The position numbers and the translations under genes were made by a program. This document shows positions 8,255-15,995 of a stretch of DNA of 36,804 bases, piece by piece; the first letter of the stretch is position 1, and each line of letters begins with the position of its first letter. The notes beneath the pieces are model-generated. The model did not search any database. It was given only the letters and a program-made list of their open reading frames with translations, and was not told where the DNA came from. Source of the DNA: Trueperaceae bacterium (GTDB taxonomy: Bacteria > Deinococcota > Deinococci > Deinococcales > Trueperaceae); contig SLSQ01000061.1 in assembly GCA_007130355.1 (NCBI GenBank), positions 1-36,804 on the forward strand, given 5' to 3'.

Positions 8255-9172
8255 GTGTTCGCCTACCTGACCCGTCGCCTGCTGCTCAGCGTCGCCGTGC
8301 TGTTCGGCCTCTCGCTGCTGGTGTTCGCGATGGTGAACCTCTCCGGCGATCCGGTCCGGTTGCTCCTCCCGCCCGAGACCTCCGCGGCCGAGGTGGCGCG
8401 CTTCCGGACCGCGATGGGGCTCGACGATCCGCTCCCCGTGCGGTACGTCCGCTTCCTGTCCCACGCCGTGCGGCTCGACTTCGGCGCCTCGATCCAGCTT
8501 CGCGATCCGGCGCTCGAGCTGGTGGCGCAGCGACTGCCCGCCACCCTCGCCCTCGCCGGTCTGGCGGTCGCCGCCGCCGTCCTGATCGGCGTGCCGCTCG
8601 GCGTGCTCACCGCACTGCGCCGGAACACGCCCTGGGACACGGTCATCACCTCGCTGGCGTTGGTCGGCCAGTCGACGCCGGTGTTCTGGGTTGGGGTGAT
8701 GAGCATCCTGCTGTTCGCGGTCGAGCTGCGCTGGCTGCCGTCGTCCGGTTCGGGCACCTGGCGGCACCTGGTCCTGCCGGTCGGCACCCTCACGCTCTTC
8801 CTGCTCGGGGGGCTGGTACGCGTCACCCGTACGAGCATGCTCGAAGTGCTCGACCGTCCGTACGTCCGCACCGCCACCTCGAAGGGACAGTTGAGGCGGG
8901 TCGTGGTCTGGAAGCACGCCTTCCGCAACGCGATGATCCCGGTCGTGACGCAGATCGGCCTGCAGATGCGGTTCGTCATCGGAGGCAGCGTGATCACGGA
9001 ACAGGTGTTCGCCTATCCGGGCCTCGGTCGGCTGCTGGTGAACGCCGTCTACGCGCGCGACTACCCGATCGTCGAGGCGGGCGTGTTCCTCGTCGCCCTC
9101 ATCCTGATCGCGGTGAACACGCTGGTCGACCTTTCGTACGCCTGGCTCAACCCGAAGGTGAGCATCGCGTGA
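8255..9172 (+). CDS. ABC transporter permease, DppB-like
   Basis: A 305-residue inner-membrane permease of the dipeptide/oligopeptide ABC family. It starts MFAYLTRRLLLSVAVLFGLSLLVF, the standard DppB first helix, and keeps the N-terminal soluble loop with AMGLDDPLPVRYVRFL. The ATPase-docking EAA loop reads TATSKGQLRRVVVWKHAFRN, followed by GSVITEQVFAYPGLGRLL. About six membrane helices. The GTG start is preceded by a TANNNT box at 7 nt (leaderless pattern). The stop overlaps the next permease start by 4 nt (GTGA). It works with the divergent binding protein. No ATP-binding subunits are encoded in the window. Confidence 0.93.
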   Translation: MFAYLTRRLLLSVAVLFGLSLLVFAMVNLSGDPVRLLLPPETSAAEVARFRTAMGLDDPLPVRYVRFLSHAVRLDFGASIQLRDPALELVAQRLPATLALAGLAVAAAVLIGVPLGVLTALRRNTPWDTVITSLALVGQSTPVFWVGVMSILLFAVELRWLPSSGSGTWRHLVLPVGTLTLFLLGGLVRVTRTSMLEVLDRPYVRTATSKGQLRRVVVWKHAFRNAMIPVVTQIGLQMRFVIGGSVITEQVFAYPGLGRLLVNAVYARDYPIVEAGVFLVALILIAVNTLVDLSYAWLNPKVSIA

Positions 9173-10005
9173 GGGGTCGGACGCTGCAGCGCTGGTGGCG
9201 CAACCCCCGCACCAAGGCGGCGCTCGTGGTGCTGGTCCCGGTGCTCGCGGCCGCCCTGCTCGCGCCGCTCTACCCGGTCTCGCCGACGGCGCAGGACCTG
9301 CGCGCCACCCTCGCGCCGCCCGGCACCACCTCCGCTTCGGGCGCGTTCTACCTGCTCGGCACCGACGAGCTCGGGCGCGACCTGACCGCCCGCCTGCTGC
9401 ACGGCCTGCGCGCGTCGGTCCTGGTGGGCGCCGCGGCGCTCTCGATCGCGGTCGTGGTGGGCACCACGCTCGGACTGCTCGCCGGCTGGTTCGGCGGCGC
9501 CGTCGACTCGGTCGTGACCGGCGCGACCGAGACGCTGATGACGCTTCCCTTCATCCTGCTCGCGATCGCGGTGATCGGCGCGCTCGGCGCCTCGACGACG
9601 GTGCTGATCCTCACGCTGGGCCTGACCGGCTGGGTGTCGTTCGCGAAGCTGGTGCGGGCCAAGACGTTCGAACTGCGCAACGAGGAGTTCGTCCAGGCGG
9701 CGCACGCCCTCGGCGTCCGCACGCCCGGCAAGCTGGTCCGGCACGTGCTCCCGAACGTCGCGCCGCTGATGCTCGTCGACGGCACGCTGCAGTTCGGCGC
9801 GCTGGTCCTGGCCGAGGCCGGCCTCAGCTTCCTCGGGCTGGGCGTCCCCCCGCCGACCCCGACCCTCGGCGGGATCCTCGCCGGCGGGCAGGTGTTCCTC
9901 GCCGTCGCCTGGTGGATCGCCACCCTGCCCGGGCTGACGCTGCTCGTGCTGGTCCTCGCGATCAACGTGCTGGGCGACACGCTGCGCGACGCGGCGGCTC
10001 CGTGA
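9169..10005 (+). CDS. ABC transporter permease, DppC-like
   Basis: A 278-residue second permease subunit of the same peptide importer. It has the DppC-type N-terminus (WWRNPRTKAALVVL), the GTDELGRDLTARLLHG signature, the EAA loop FVQAAHALGVRTPGKLVRHVLPN, and the conserved AGLSFLGLGVPPPTPTLGGIL near the end. About six membrane helices. The GTG start overlaps the upstream permease stop by 4 nt. A complete importer needs DppD/DppF-type ATPases, which do not follow; the next gene is a serine hydrolase about 100 nt downstream. The ATPases are presumably encoded elsewhere or shared. Confidence 0.93.
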   Translation: MRGRTLQRWWRNPRTKAALVVLVPVLAAALLAPLYPVSPTAQDLRATLAPPGTTSASGAFYLLGTDELGRDLTARLLHGLRASVLVGAAALSIAVVVGTTLGLLAGWFGGAVDSVVTGATETLMTLPFILLAIAVIGALGASTTVLILTLGLTGWVSFAKLVRAKTFELRNEEFVQAAHALGVRTPGKLVRHVLPNVAPLMLVDGTLQFGALVLAEAGLSFLGLGVPPPTPTLGGILAGGQVFLAVAWWIATLPGLTLLVLVLAINVLGDTLRDAAAP

Positions 10006-10047
10006 CCCCACCAGGCGCCGTGCGCGCGCCGACGGCGGCCCGCTTGC

Positions 10048-10053
10048 TACGCT
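10048..10053 (+). promoter_or_regulatory. Candidate -10 box for serine hydrolase gene
   Basis: TACGCT (TANNNT) lies in the roughly 100-nt gap before the serine hydrolase. Transcription from it would give a leader of about 45 nt carrying the GAGGAGG ribosome-binding site at 10093-10099. No -35 is recognisable, so this is tentative. Confidence 0.25.
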
Positions 10054-10106
10054 CGGCCCCGAACCGCGTTCGGCCGGCACGGCCGCACGCGCGAGGAGGT
10101 CGTTCG

Positions 10107-12011
10107 GTGCCGGGTCCACGCCGCTTCACCCGTTCCTTCTGCGCCGCCTTGCTGGCGGCGCTCTTCGCGTTCGCGACCGGCGCCGTCGCCCAGGGTGACG
10201 CCGCCCGCGTCGCGGCCACCGTCGACGCCGAGGCCGCCCGCCTGCTCGACGCCCACGACGTGACGGGCGCGGCCGTGGCGGTCGTGATGGACGGGGAGAT
10301 CGTGCATGCCGCCGGGTACGGCGTCGCCGACGCCGAGTCGGGCCGGGCGGTCGGGGCCGACACCGCCTTCTCGATCGGATCGGTCACGAAGATCCTGACC
10401 TTCGCGGCGCTCGCGACGCGGATCGAGGACGGCGACGTGGACCGCGACGCACCGGTCGTGCGGTACCTCGACCTGCCGCTCCCGGGCGAGGATCCGGAGG
10501 CGATCCGGATTCGCCACCTGTTCGCGCACGACGCGGGGTTCGAGGACCGGCCCTTGATCGGGCTCCTGGCCCTCGACGAGGAGCGGCTCCGGCCGCTGCG
10601 CGAGGAGCTCGAGGCGACCACGCCCGCGCTGCAGCGTCCGGTCGGCAGCGAACCGACGTACAGCAACTGGGGCGCCGCGTTGGCGGGGCTGGTGGTCGAG
10701 GAAACGTCCGGTACGGCGTTCGACGCCTACGTCCAGGAGCGGATCCTGGATCCGCTGGGGATGCGGGCGACCTCGCTGCGGCAGCCGCCCGCCGGTCCGG
10801 ACCTGGCCCATCCCCACGTCCCGACCGACGACGGCTTCGCGCGCGTCGCGACGGAACTGGTGCCGCTCGTGCCGGCCGGCGGTGCGACCGCCGGCGCGCG
10901 CGACCTGGCGCGCTTCGCGGCCGCCCTCCTCAACGACGGGGCGGCGCCCGAGGCGCTCGGCGGCGGTCGGATCCTGAGTCCACCGTCCACCGCCACGATG
11001 CTCGAACCGCTCCACATGCATCCGGACGGCGTCTCGGGGGTGGCGCACGGCCTCTGGATCTCCGAGTCGTTCGGGATGCGCACGGTGCACCACCTGGGCG
11101 ACACGCTCGCCTCCCACGCCCTCTGGCTGCTGGTTCCGGAACGGGACGCGGCGCTGGTGGTGCTGACGAACGCCACCACCGGCGGCGCCTTCCGGGAGGA
11201 GTTGCGCGTGACGTTCCTGCGGGCGCTGGCGGGCGACGCGGCGGACGACCCGGTCGCCGCGATCGCGGCCGACGCCGACCCGGTCGCCACCGACGCCGAG
11301 AGCTACGCCGACCTGTACGGTTCCTCGCGCCGCAGCGACGCCACCGTCGGCAAGCTCCTCGCGGTGCTCAGCGGGCTGCTGCCGGTCCTCGCGGACGGGG
11401 ACGATGTGCTGATGCCGCTGCCGACCGGAGAACTGACCCGCTTCGAGGCGGCCGGGGCCGACCTGTTCGTCGAGCCGGTCTCCGGAGGGCGGGCGACGTT
11501 CGTGCGGGAGGGCGGCGAGGTGGTCGCGCTGCACCTGTCCGACGCCCCGATGTTCGTCCATCGTCCGCTCCGGGGCCTCGACGCGCCGACCACCTTCCTG
11601 GCGGTGCTCGGCGTCGCCTTCCTGGCGTCGCTGGTGGTGGTGATCTTCTGGCCGATCGGCCTGCGGCGCTACCGCCGCCGCACCGGCGAGCTGCCCGGCG
11701 GTCCGCGCTGGGTCCGGACCACGGCGCAGGCGACCGCGACGCTGGTCGTGCTGTTCGGCGCGTCGCTGATCCTGGTCGGGCTGGCCCCGCTGGCGCTGGT
11801 CTACGGGCTCACGCTGCCGATGGCGTCGGTGCTCGTGCTCGGCTCGGTGCTGCTGCTGGCGACGCCGCTCACGGCCCTCGCGACCGGCTACGCCCTCTGG
11901 CGCAGCGCCGGGCGGCCGGCGGACCGGGGCTGGTCGCTGCTCGCTGCCGTGTCGGCCGTATCGCTCGCGATCCAGATCGTGCACTGGAACCTGTTCGGCT
12001 TCCACCTCTGA
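10107..12011 (+). CDS. Beta-lactamase-like serine hydrolase with C-terminal membrane domain
   Basis: A 634-residue secreted or membrane-anchored class C beta-lactamase/DD-peptidase-fold hydrolase. A signal peptide at about 1-28 ends TGAVAQ. The nucleophile motif SxxK is SVTK at 92-95, the second motif YxN is YSN at 185-187, and the third-motif region reads HHLGDT. A family linker of about 130 residues is followed by four or five hydrophobic helices from about residue 490 to the end, giving a membrane-tethered C-terminus. The GTG at 10107 is chosen because GAGGAGG lies 7 nt upstream and the signal peptide begins there; the frame upstream is a shadow of the permease. Family members cleave D-amino-acid peptides, esters or beta-lactams; the real substrate is unknown. 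Placement beside a peptide importer and dipeptidase suggests peptide or muropeptide recycling. Confidence 0.88.
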   Translation: MPGPRRFTRSFCAALLAALFAFATGAVAQGDAARVAATVDAEAARLLDAHDVTGAAVAVVMDGEIVHAAGYGVADAESGRAVGADTAFSIGSVTKILTFAALATRIEDGDVDRDAPVVRYLDLPLPGEDPEAIRIRHLFAHDAGFEDRPLIGLLALDEERLRPLREELEATTPALQRPVGSEPTYSNWGAALAGLVVEETSGTAFDAYVQERILDPLGMRATSLRQPPAGPDLAHPHVPTDDGFARVATELVPLVPAGGATAGARDLARFAAALLNDGAAPEALGGGRILSPPSTATMLEPLHMHPDGVSGVAHGLWISESFGMRTVHHLGDTLASHALWLLVPERDAALVVLTNATTGGAFREELRVTFLRALAGDAADDPVAAIAADADPVATDAESYADLYGSSRRSDATVGKLLAVLSGLLPVLADGDDVLMPLPTGELTRFEAAGADLFVEPVSGGRATFVREGGEVVALHLSDAPMFVHRPLRGLDAPTTFLAVLGVAFLASLVVVIFWPIGLRRYRRRTGELPGGPRWVRTTAQATATLVVLFGASLILVGLAPLALVYGLTLPMASVLVLGSVLLLATPLTALATGYALWRSAGRPADRGWSLLAAVSAVSLAIQIVHWNLFGFHL

Positions 12012-12057
12012 CCGCACGCCCGTCGACCGCGGATCCGCGTCGCAGCGTGAATGCGGG

Positions 12058-13401
12058 TCACGGCCCGTCCAGGTGCGGGTCGGCCCCGAACGCCCGCTCG
12101 GCGGAGGGCAGGCGTACCTCGAAGATCGCTCCATGGACCCCCGGGCCGCCGCGCGCTTCGGCCCGGACGGTCCCGCCCATGGCATCGACCAGGCGACGGA
12201 CCACCGCCAGCCCAAGACCCGTTCCGCCGCTCCCGGCGACGTAGCGACCGAAGATCGCGTCGCGCGCCGCCGCGTCGAGCCCCGGGCCGTCGTCCTCGAC
12301 CCGCAACGCCACCTCCTCGCCGGCGCGCGCCACGTGGACGCGCACCCCCTCCTCCGCGTCCGCGGCCTTGACCGCGTTGCGCACCAGGTTGCGGACCACC
12401 TGCCGCAGCCGCACCGGATCGATGAGCGCTCGGAGGTCGTCGTCCGCAGCGACCTCGACGCGGACTCCGCCCCAGCCGCCGGCCGCGTCGCGGACCGATT
12501 CGCCCACGTCCCGCACCTCCCAGGCGAGGCGTTCGTCCAGGTCGCCGCGGGCCAGCGTCAACAGATCATTGGAGGCGTGGAGCAGGTCGTCGGCCGCCGC
12601 CTGCGCCGCCTCGAGTCCCCTCCGGTCCGGCTCGGACACCGCCGCGTCGCGCCCTTCCGCCAGGCGCCGCAGCCGGGCCGCGACGACGGTGACCGGGGCC
12701 GCGAGCTCGTGGGCCACGTCCGCAAGCCGTTCCCGCTCGGCGTCGCGCCGCTTCCGGATGCCGTCCAGAGCGCGATTCAGTCCGTCCGCGAGTCGGGCCA
12801 CCTCGTCGTCGGGTCCCCGGTACGCCACCGGCCGAGGATCGGCGGGATCGACGGCGTCGGCCGCCCGCGCCAACGTGCCGAGCGGACGGAGGCCGCGCCG
12901 GACGCTCCAGGCGCCCGCGGCGCCCGACGCGACGATCGTGAGCACGCCGGCGGCGAGCAGCACGCGCCGCAGCGCCTCCCGGTCGCGGTCGGCGGGCCGC
13001 ATCGAGACGGCCACGCGCACGGTGCCGGCGTCGGTGCCGGCGGGCGTGCGCCAGGGGGCCGCCGCGACCGCCCAGCGACCGTCCATGTCGGACAGCGGGC
13101 GCTCCACCACGGCGCCCGGACCCGCCTCCGGCAGGGGCGCCTGCGACGGGCCGGGAAGCCGGACGTTCCCGTCGCGTCCGACGAACTGCAGCCGCACGTC
13201 GCCGACGCTCGCGAGGAAGGCGTCGCCCGGCCGGCCGGCCTCGACGATCTCCTGAGCGCGGCGCGCCTCCCGCTCCGCCGTCTCGCGCGCCTGCCGCTCC
13301 AGGAAGGCGCCGAACGCCGCGTCCGTCGCCACGCCGAACGCCGCGACGGTGACGGCGACGCCGCCCACCACCCAGGCCGTGAGCCGGTCCCTCAGCAGCA
13401 C
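12058..13401 (-). CDS. Sensor histidine kinase
   Basis: A 447-residue membrane histidine kinase. TM1 lies at about 10-30, a periplasmic sensor of about 115 residues follows, TM2 is at about 148-168, then a HAMP domain (GLRPLGTLARAADAVDP). The phospho-acceptor is His231 in the H-box DVAHELAAPVTV, where AAP replaces the common RTP. The catalytic domain shows the N-box (RQVVRNLVRNAVKAA), G1 (VEDDGPGLD) and G2 (GTGLGLAVV). GTG start at 13401, 10 nt after the response-regulator stop; it is the last gene of a three-gene minus-strand operon (acidic protein, regulator, kinase). The periplasmic domain matches no sensor I recognise. The serine hydrolase ends 46 nt away on the opposite strand. Confidence 0.93.
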   Translation of the reverse strand: MLLRDRLTAWVVGGVAVTVAAFGVATDAAFGAFLERQARETAEREARRAQEIVEAGRPGDAFLASVGDVRLQFVGRDGNVRLPGPSQAPLPEAGPGAVVERPLSDMDGRWAVAAAPWRTPAGTDAGTVRVAVSMRPADRDREALRRVLLAAGVLTIVASGAAGAWSVRRGLRPLGTLARAADAVDPADPRPVAYRGPDDEVARLADGLNRALDGIRKRRDAERERLADVAHELAAPVTVVAARLRRLAEGRDAAVSEPDRRGLEAAQAAADDLLHASNDLLTLARGDLDERLAWEVRDVGESVRDAAGGWGGVRVEVAADDDLRALIDPVRLRQVVRNLVRNAVKAADAEEGVRVHVARAGEEVALRVEDDGPGLDAAARDAIFGRYVAGSGGTGLGLAVVRRLVDAMGGTVRAEARGGPGVHGAIFEVRLPSAERAFGADPHLDGP

Positions 13402-13411
13402 CGCGACCCGC

Positions 13412-14071
13412 TCACGCGACCGTGTAGCCCTTGCCGCGGACCGTTCGGATCGGGTCGTCGGCCCCGAGCCCGCGCAGCTTGCGGCGCAGGCCCGAGACGT
13501 AGACCTGCACCGTGTTCGACCCCGGCAGGTCCGGTCCGTAGAGGCGCCGTTCGAGCTCGTCGACCGAGAAGACCCGACCGGGGTGCGCCAGCAAGCGGTG
13601 CAGGACCTCCCCCTCCCGTTCGGGCAGCACGACGGCCCCGGCCGGACCGTGCACCGTACGCGTGTCCGGCTCGTACCGGAACGCCCCGTGACGAAGCTCG
13701 GTCGCGCCGGTCCCCTCCCGCAGTTGGGCGTGCACGCGCGCGAGCAGCTCGCGCACGTCGAACGGCTTCACCAGGTAGTCCCGCGCGCCGGCGTACAGCC
13801 CCGCGATCCGGTCGTCGACCTCGCGTCGTGCCGTCAGCATCAGGATCGGCAGGCCGTCGTCGCGCAGGCGCTCCGCGACCTCGAGGCCGTCGACGTCCGG
13901 AAGGTTCAGGTCGAGGAGCACCAGGTCGAAGGCGTGGTCGATCGCCGCTTCCAGTCCGGCCGTGCCGTCCGGGACCGCGCGCACCCCGTACCCGGCCGTC
14001 GTGAGCTCCTGCACGAGAAGTTCGCGTAGGCTGGCGTCGTCCTCGATCAGGAGCAGCTCGCCGCGCGTCAC
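13412..14071 (-). CDS. Response regulator, OmpR/PhoB family
   Basis: A 219-residue DNA-binding response regulator. The receiver domain (1-115) has the acidic pocket LLIEDD, phospho-acceptor Asp54 in VLLDLNLPDVDG, the conserved Thr in LMLTAR, and Lys in YLVKPFD. The C-terminal winged helix (about 125-219) has NTVQVYVSGLRRKL as recognition helix and RTVRGKGYTVA as the wing. The GTG start overlaps the stop of the upstream acidic-protein gene by 4 nt (GTGA); the kinase follows after 10 nt. OmpR-family proteins bind 11-bp-phased direct repeats. Such repeats (TTCAG-N6-TTCAG) occur on both strands in the divergent promoter region at 14939-15007, so autoregulation and control of the 15121 gene are likely. 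Confidence 0.95.
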   Translation of the reverse strand: MTRGELLLIEDDASLRELLVQELTTAGYGVRAVPDGTAGLEAAIDHAFDLVLLDLNLPDVDGLEVAERLRDDGLPILMLTARREVDDRIAGLYAGARDYLVKPFDVRELLARVHAQLREGTGATELRHGAFRYEPDTRTVHGPAGAVVLPEREGEVLHRLLAHPGRVFSVDELERRLYGPDLPGSNTVQVYVSGLRRKLRGLGADDPIRTVRGKGYTVA

Positions 14072-14841
14072 GGGAGACCCGGCAGGTCCGGGAGCGGATC
14101 TTCGGCGTCCTCTTCGGGGTCCTCTTCGTCGACCGCTTCGTCCTCAGCTTCGTCGTCCGCGTCGGCGTCCGACGCGTCGTCCGGGTCCTCGTCGGCGTCG
14201 GGGTCCCCGAACAGCGGGCCCGCGTCCGGCCGGTCGATCTCCGGCAGGCGCGGAGGGAGCGGCAGGCGCGGATCGTCGTCCGGTGCGACGTCCGGGTCGG
14301 GGACGTCGGCGTCGGGCGCGTCGGGGTCCGGGCCGCCCGGTTCCCCGTCGACGTCCGGTTCGGCTCGGGCCCGGTCGGCGTCGTCCGACGGAGCGACGAG
14401 GCTCGCCTCCGCGCCGTCCACGGCGACCCAGAGCCCACGTCCGCCCGTCGCGAGCAGGTCGGCCAGATCGGCTCCGTTCGCCGGTCCCTCGTCCGGCTCC
14501 CCCGTCCCCTCCTCCTCGGGCAGGTCGGCCCCGGAGACGAGGAGGCGACCGGCGCGCCACGCGGCGCGGTACGTCGTCGACGAGCCGTCCGGGGCGATCA
14601 GCACGATCCGCAGCTCCTGGGCGGGACCCTGAAGCTCGAGCCGCACGCCGTCGGCGTCGACCGTTCCGAAACCGACGAAGCGCTGGCCCCCCGCGTCGGT
14701 GGCCAGGAGCTCGCTGCCGGGCTCGGGGTCGAACGCCTGGGCCGATGCCCACGGGAGCCCCGCCGCGACGGCGAGGGCGACGCACGTGCGCGCGAGGTTC
14801 GCCGCGCACGCGCGCACGTCGATTCGAACCCGTTCGTGCAC
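14068..14841 (-). CDS. Secreted acidic low-complexity protein, first gene of TCS operon
   Basis: A 257-residue protein of unknown function. I chose the GTG at 14841 over an upstream start at 14901 because GGAGG lies 6 nt before it and it starts directly on a basic n-region (VHERVRIDVRA) followed by a hydrophobic core and WASAQA, a signal peptide of about 35 residues. The next about 100 residues look like a compact beta-rich domain (FVGFGTVDADGVRLELQG, TTYRAAWRAGRLLVSG). From about residue 120 on, the protein is dominated by Asp, Glu and Pro, ending PLPDLPGLP. It could be a cation-binding or cell-surface spacer protein. Translational coupling to the response regulator suggests a role in the signalling circuit, as a target or accessory sensor. 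No family is recognised. Confidence 0.7.
   Translation of the reverse strand: MHERVRIDVRACAANLARTCVALAVAAGLPWASAQAFDPEPGSELLATDAGGQRFVGFGTVDADGVRLELQGPAQELRIVLIAPDGSSTTYRAAWRAGRLLVSGADLPEEEGTGEPDEGPANGADLADLLATGGRGLWVAVDGAEASLVAPSDDADRARAEPDVDGEPGGPDPDAPDADVPDPDVAPDDDPRLPLPPRLPEIDRPDAGPLFGDPDADEDPDDASDADADDEAEDEAVDEEDPEEDAEDPLPDLPGLP
14099..14215 (-). repeat. Asp/Glu-coding low-complexity tract
   Basis: Imperfect repetition of gtcctcttcg- and gtcgtccg-like units (plus-strand view) encodes the Asp/Glu-rich C-terminal tail of the acidic protein. It is codon-level low complexity, not a tandem repeat of fixed unit length. Confidence 0.5.
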
Positions 14842-14919
14842 GCTGCGCCTCCGTTCCCGAGTCCTCATCGTCCCGGACGGTCCGCGTACCGCCCGGCCCA
14901 CGCCGGAACCCGTGTCCGG

Positions 14920-14925
14920 ATCATT
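14920..14925 (-). promoter_or_regulatory. Candidate -10 box for the TCS operon
   Basis: On the minus strand this reads AATGAT (four of six matches to TATAAT), preceded by TGC. It lies 13 nt downstream of the minus-strand TTCAG pair, about where a -10 sits relative to a PhoB-type box that replaces the -35. Confidence 0.35.
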
Positions 14926-14938
14926 GCACCACGATCGG

Positions 14939-14954
14939 CTGAAGGGCTCCTGAA
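14939..14954 (-). promoter_or_regulatory. OmpR-type operator, minus-facing TTCAG direct repeat
   Basis: On the minus strand this reads TTCAG-gagccc-TTCAG, two direct repeats 11 bp apart, the spacing typical of PhoB/OmpR half-sites. It faces the operon encoding the acidic protein, response regulator and kinase. A second pair with the same 11-bp period lies 37 bp away on the other strand. Confidence 0.55.
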
Positions 14955-14991
14955 CCCCGTCGGGCGAAGGCGGCGCGACCCACCCGCGCCC

Positions 14992-15007
14992 TTCAGCGAC
15001 GCTTCAG
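14992..15007 (+). promoter_or_regulatory. OmpR-type operator, plus-facing TTCAG direct repeat
   Basis: TTCAG-cgacgc-TTCAG, two direct repeats with an 11-bp period, mirror the pair at 14939-14954. It faces the gene starting at 15121, making that gene a probable target of the adjacent regulator. A weak -10-like CATCCT lies at 15018-15023. Confidence 0.55.
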
Positions 15008-15120
15008 GTCCGACCTCCATCCTGACCCTCGAAGCGCGCCCCGACCGCGTCGGAACGACGACGGTCCGGGTGGCGCTCAGGCCCCGGACGCCGGTCCGGG
15101 CGCCGGAAAGGAGCACGACC

Positions 15121-15885
15121 ATGCGTACGATTCGCACGATGTTCCGACCGATCCTGCTCGCGACCCTCTTCGCGCTGGCGGCCTCGAGCGCCGCCGTCGC
15201 CCAAGAGGCGGAGGGAGCCGCCGAGGCCGCGGCCGACGCGGCAGCGACGGTGACGTTCTACGACGGCTCCGGCGCCGAGCTCGACGCGGGCGCCGACCTC
15301 CGCGCCGCCTTCACCGTCGAGGTGGAGACCGCCGCCGGCGAAACGTACCGCTTCCTCGTCACCCACGCGTCCGACGCGCTCGCCGAGGTCGAGGTCGCGC
15401 TGGGCGAGGCGCGCGAGCGGTCGATCGAGCTGACCGCCGCCATCGACGCGATCGTCCGGTCCGAGGCGAGCGGCAGCGACGCCGACGCCGCGTGGGACGC
15501 GGACGGCCGCTTCGTGACCGAACTCGGTGCGGTCGTCGAGGTCGACGAGACGACCGAGGGGACCACCCGCATCGTCCGCACGCCGTCCGGCGTCACCGTC
15601 ACCGTGCGCACCGAGGAGGACGCCTCGGCCACGGTCGACGTCGACGCGGACGTCGCCCACGGTGACGATCCGGCGGAAGACGTGCGCGGCGACGCCGAGG
15701 CCGGCGGCGACGGCGAAGCCGGCGCAGAAGGCTCCGTCGGCGTCGACGCCGAGGCCGAAGGCGAAGCGCGCGCCGAAGCGGGCGCCGACGGCTCGAGCGA
15801 AGCGCGCGGCGCGGGCGGCGCCCGGGTCGAGATCGAGACCGACATCGGCGTCGGGATCGGCACGGACGACGAGGACGACGAGTAA
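15121..15885 (+). CDS. Secreted acidic Ala/Glu/Asp-rich protein
   Basis: A 254-residue protein with a clear signal peptide (MRTIRTMFRP, hydrophobic core, SSAAVAQ, about 27 residues). The middle part (about 40-155) is predicted beta-rich: VTFYDGSGAELDAGADL, then RFVTELGAVVEVDE and TRIVRTPSGVTVTVRTEED. The last about 95 residues are Ala/Gly/Glu/Asp repeats of the EAEGEA/DAEAGGDGEAG type, ending in a run of acidic residues (TDDEDDE). ATG start with AAAGGAG about 8 nt upstream. The upstream frame extension is non-coding. It is divergent from the two-component operon and preceded by TTCAG direct repeats, so it is probably controlled by that regulator. It resembles the other acidic secreted protein in layout, not clearly in sequence. 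Function unknown. Confidence 0.75.
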   Translation: MRTIRTMFRPILLATLFALAASSAAVAQEAEGAAEAAADAAATVTFYDGSGAELDAGADLRAAFTVEVETAAGETYRFLVTHASDALAEVEVALGEARERSIELTAAIDAIVRSEASGSDADAAWDADGRFVTELGAVVEVDETTEGTTRIVRTPSGVTVTVRTEEDASATVDVDADVAHGDDPAEDVRGDAEAGGDGEAGAEGSVGVDAEAEGEARAEAGADGSSEARGAGGARVEIETDIGVGIGTDDEDDE

Positions 15886-15917
15886 CGGCGGTCGGCGACG
15901 ACCCACGCCATAAGCTT

Positions 15918-15947
15918 CGTCGGGAGCGGCTTCGGCCGCTCCCGACG
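15918..15947 (+). terminator. Strong hairpin with TTCG tetraloop
   Basis: A perfect 13-bp stem (cgtcgggagcggc / gccgctcccgacg) closed by a C(TTCG)G loop, an exceptionally stable RNA tetraloop. It lies about 30 nt after the acidic-protein stop. No T-run follows. It is probably the terminator of the 15121 gene. Confidence 0.75.
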
Positions 15948-15966
15948 CTCGTGTCGCTCCGAAGCG

Positions 15967-15995
15967 CGGGACGCGACCGTCGAGGTCGCGTCCCG
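15967..15995 (-). terminator. Hairpin directly after the antiporter gene
   Basis: A perfect 12-bp stem (cgggacgcgacc / ggtcgcgtcccg) with a 5-nt loop (gtcga). On the minus strand it begins at the nucleotide after the antiporter stop codon. It forms a pair with the TTCG hairpin 19 nt away, one for each convergent gene. Confidence 0.7.

Noticed and set aside
12028-12039. Perfect 12-bp palindrome cgcggatccgcg between serine hydrolase and histidine kinase
   Set aside because: Allowing for a loop, only 4 bp can pair, too few for a terminator, and no second copy was noticed. It may be a chance GC palindrome around a GGATCC site.
10047-12215. Minus-strand open frame of about 720 codons opposite the serine hydrolase
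   Set aside because: Arg/Gln/Glu-rich composition without motifs, antisense to a gene with clear SxxK and YxN motifs and a ribosome-binding site.
15660-15885. Repetitive GC-rich tract considered as a CRISPR or tandem repeat
   Set aside because: Repetition follows codons for Glu, Ala, Gly and Asp with no fixed repeat-spacer structure; it is the tail of a protein.
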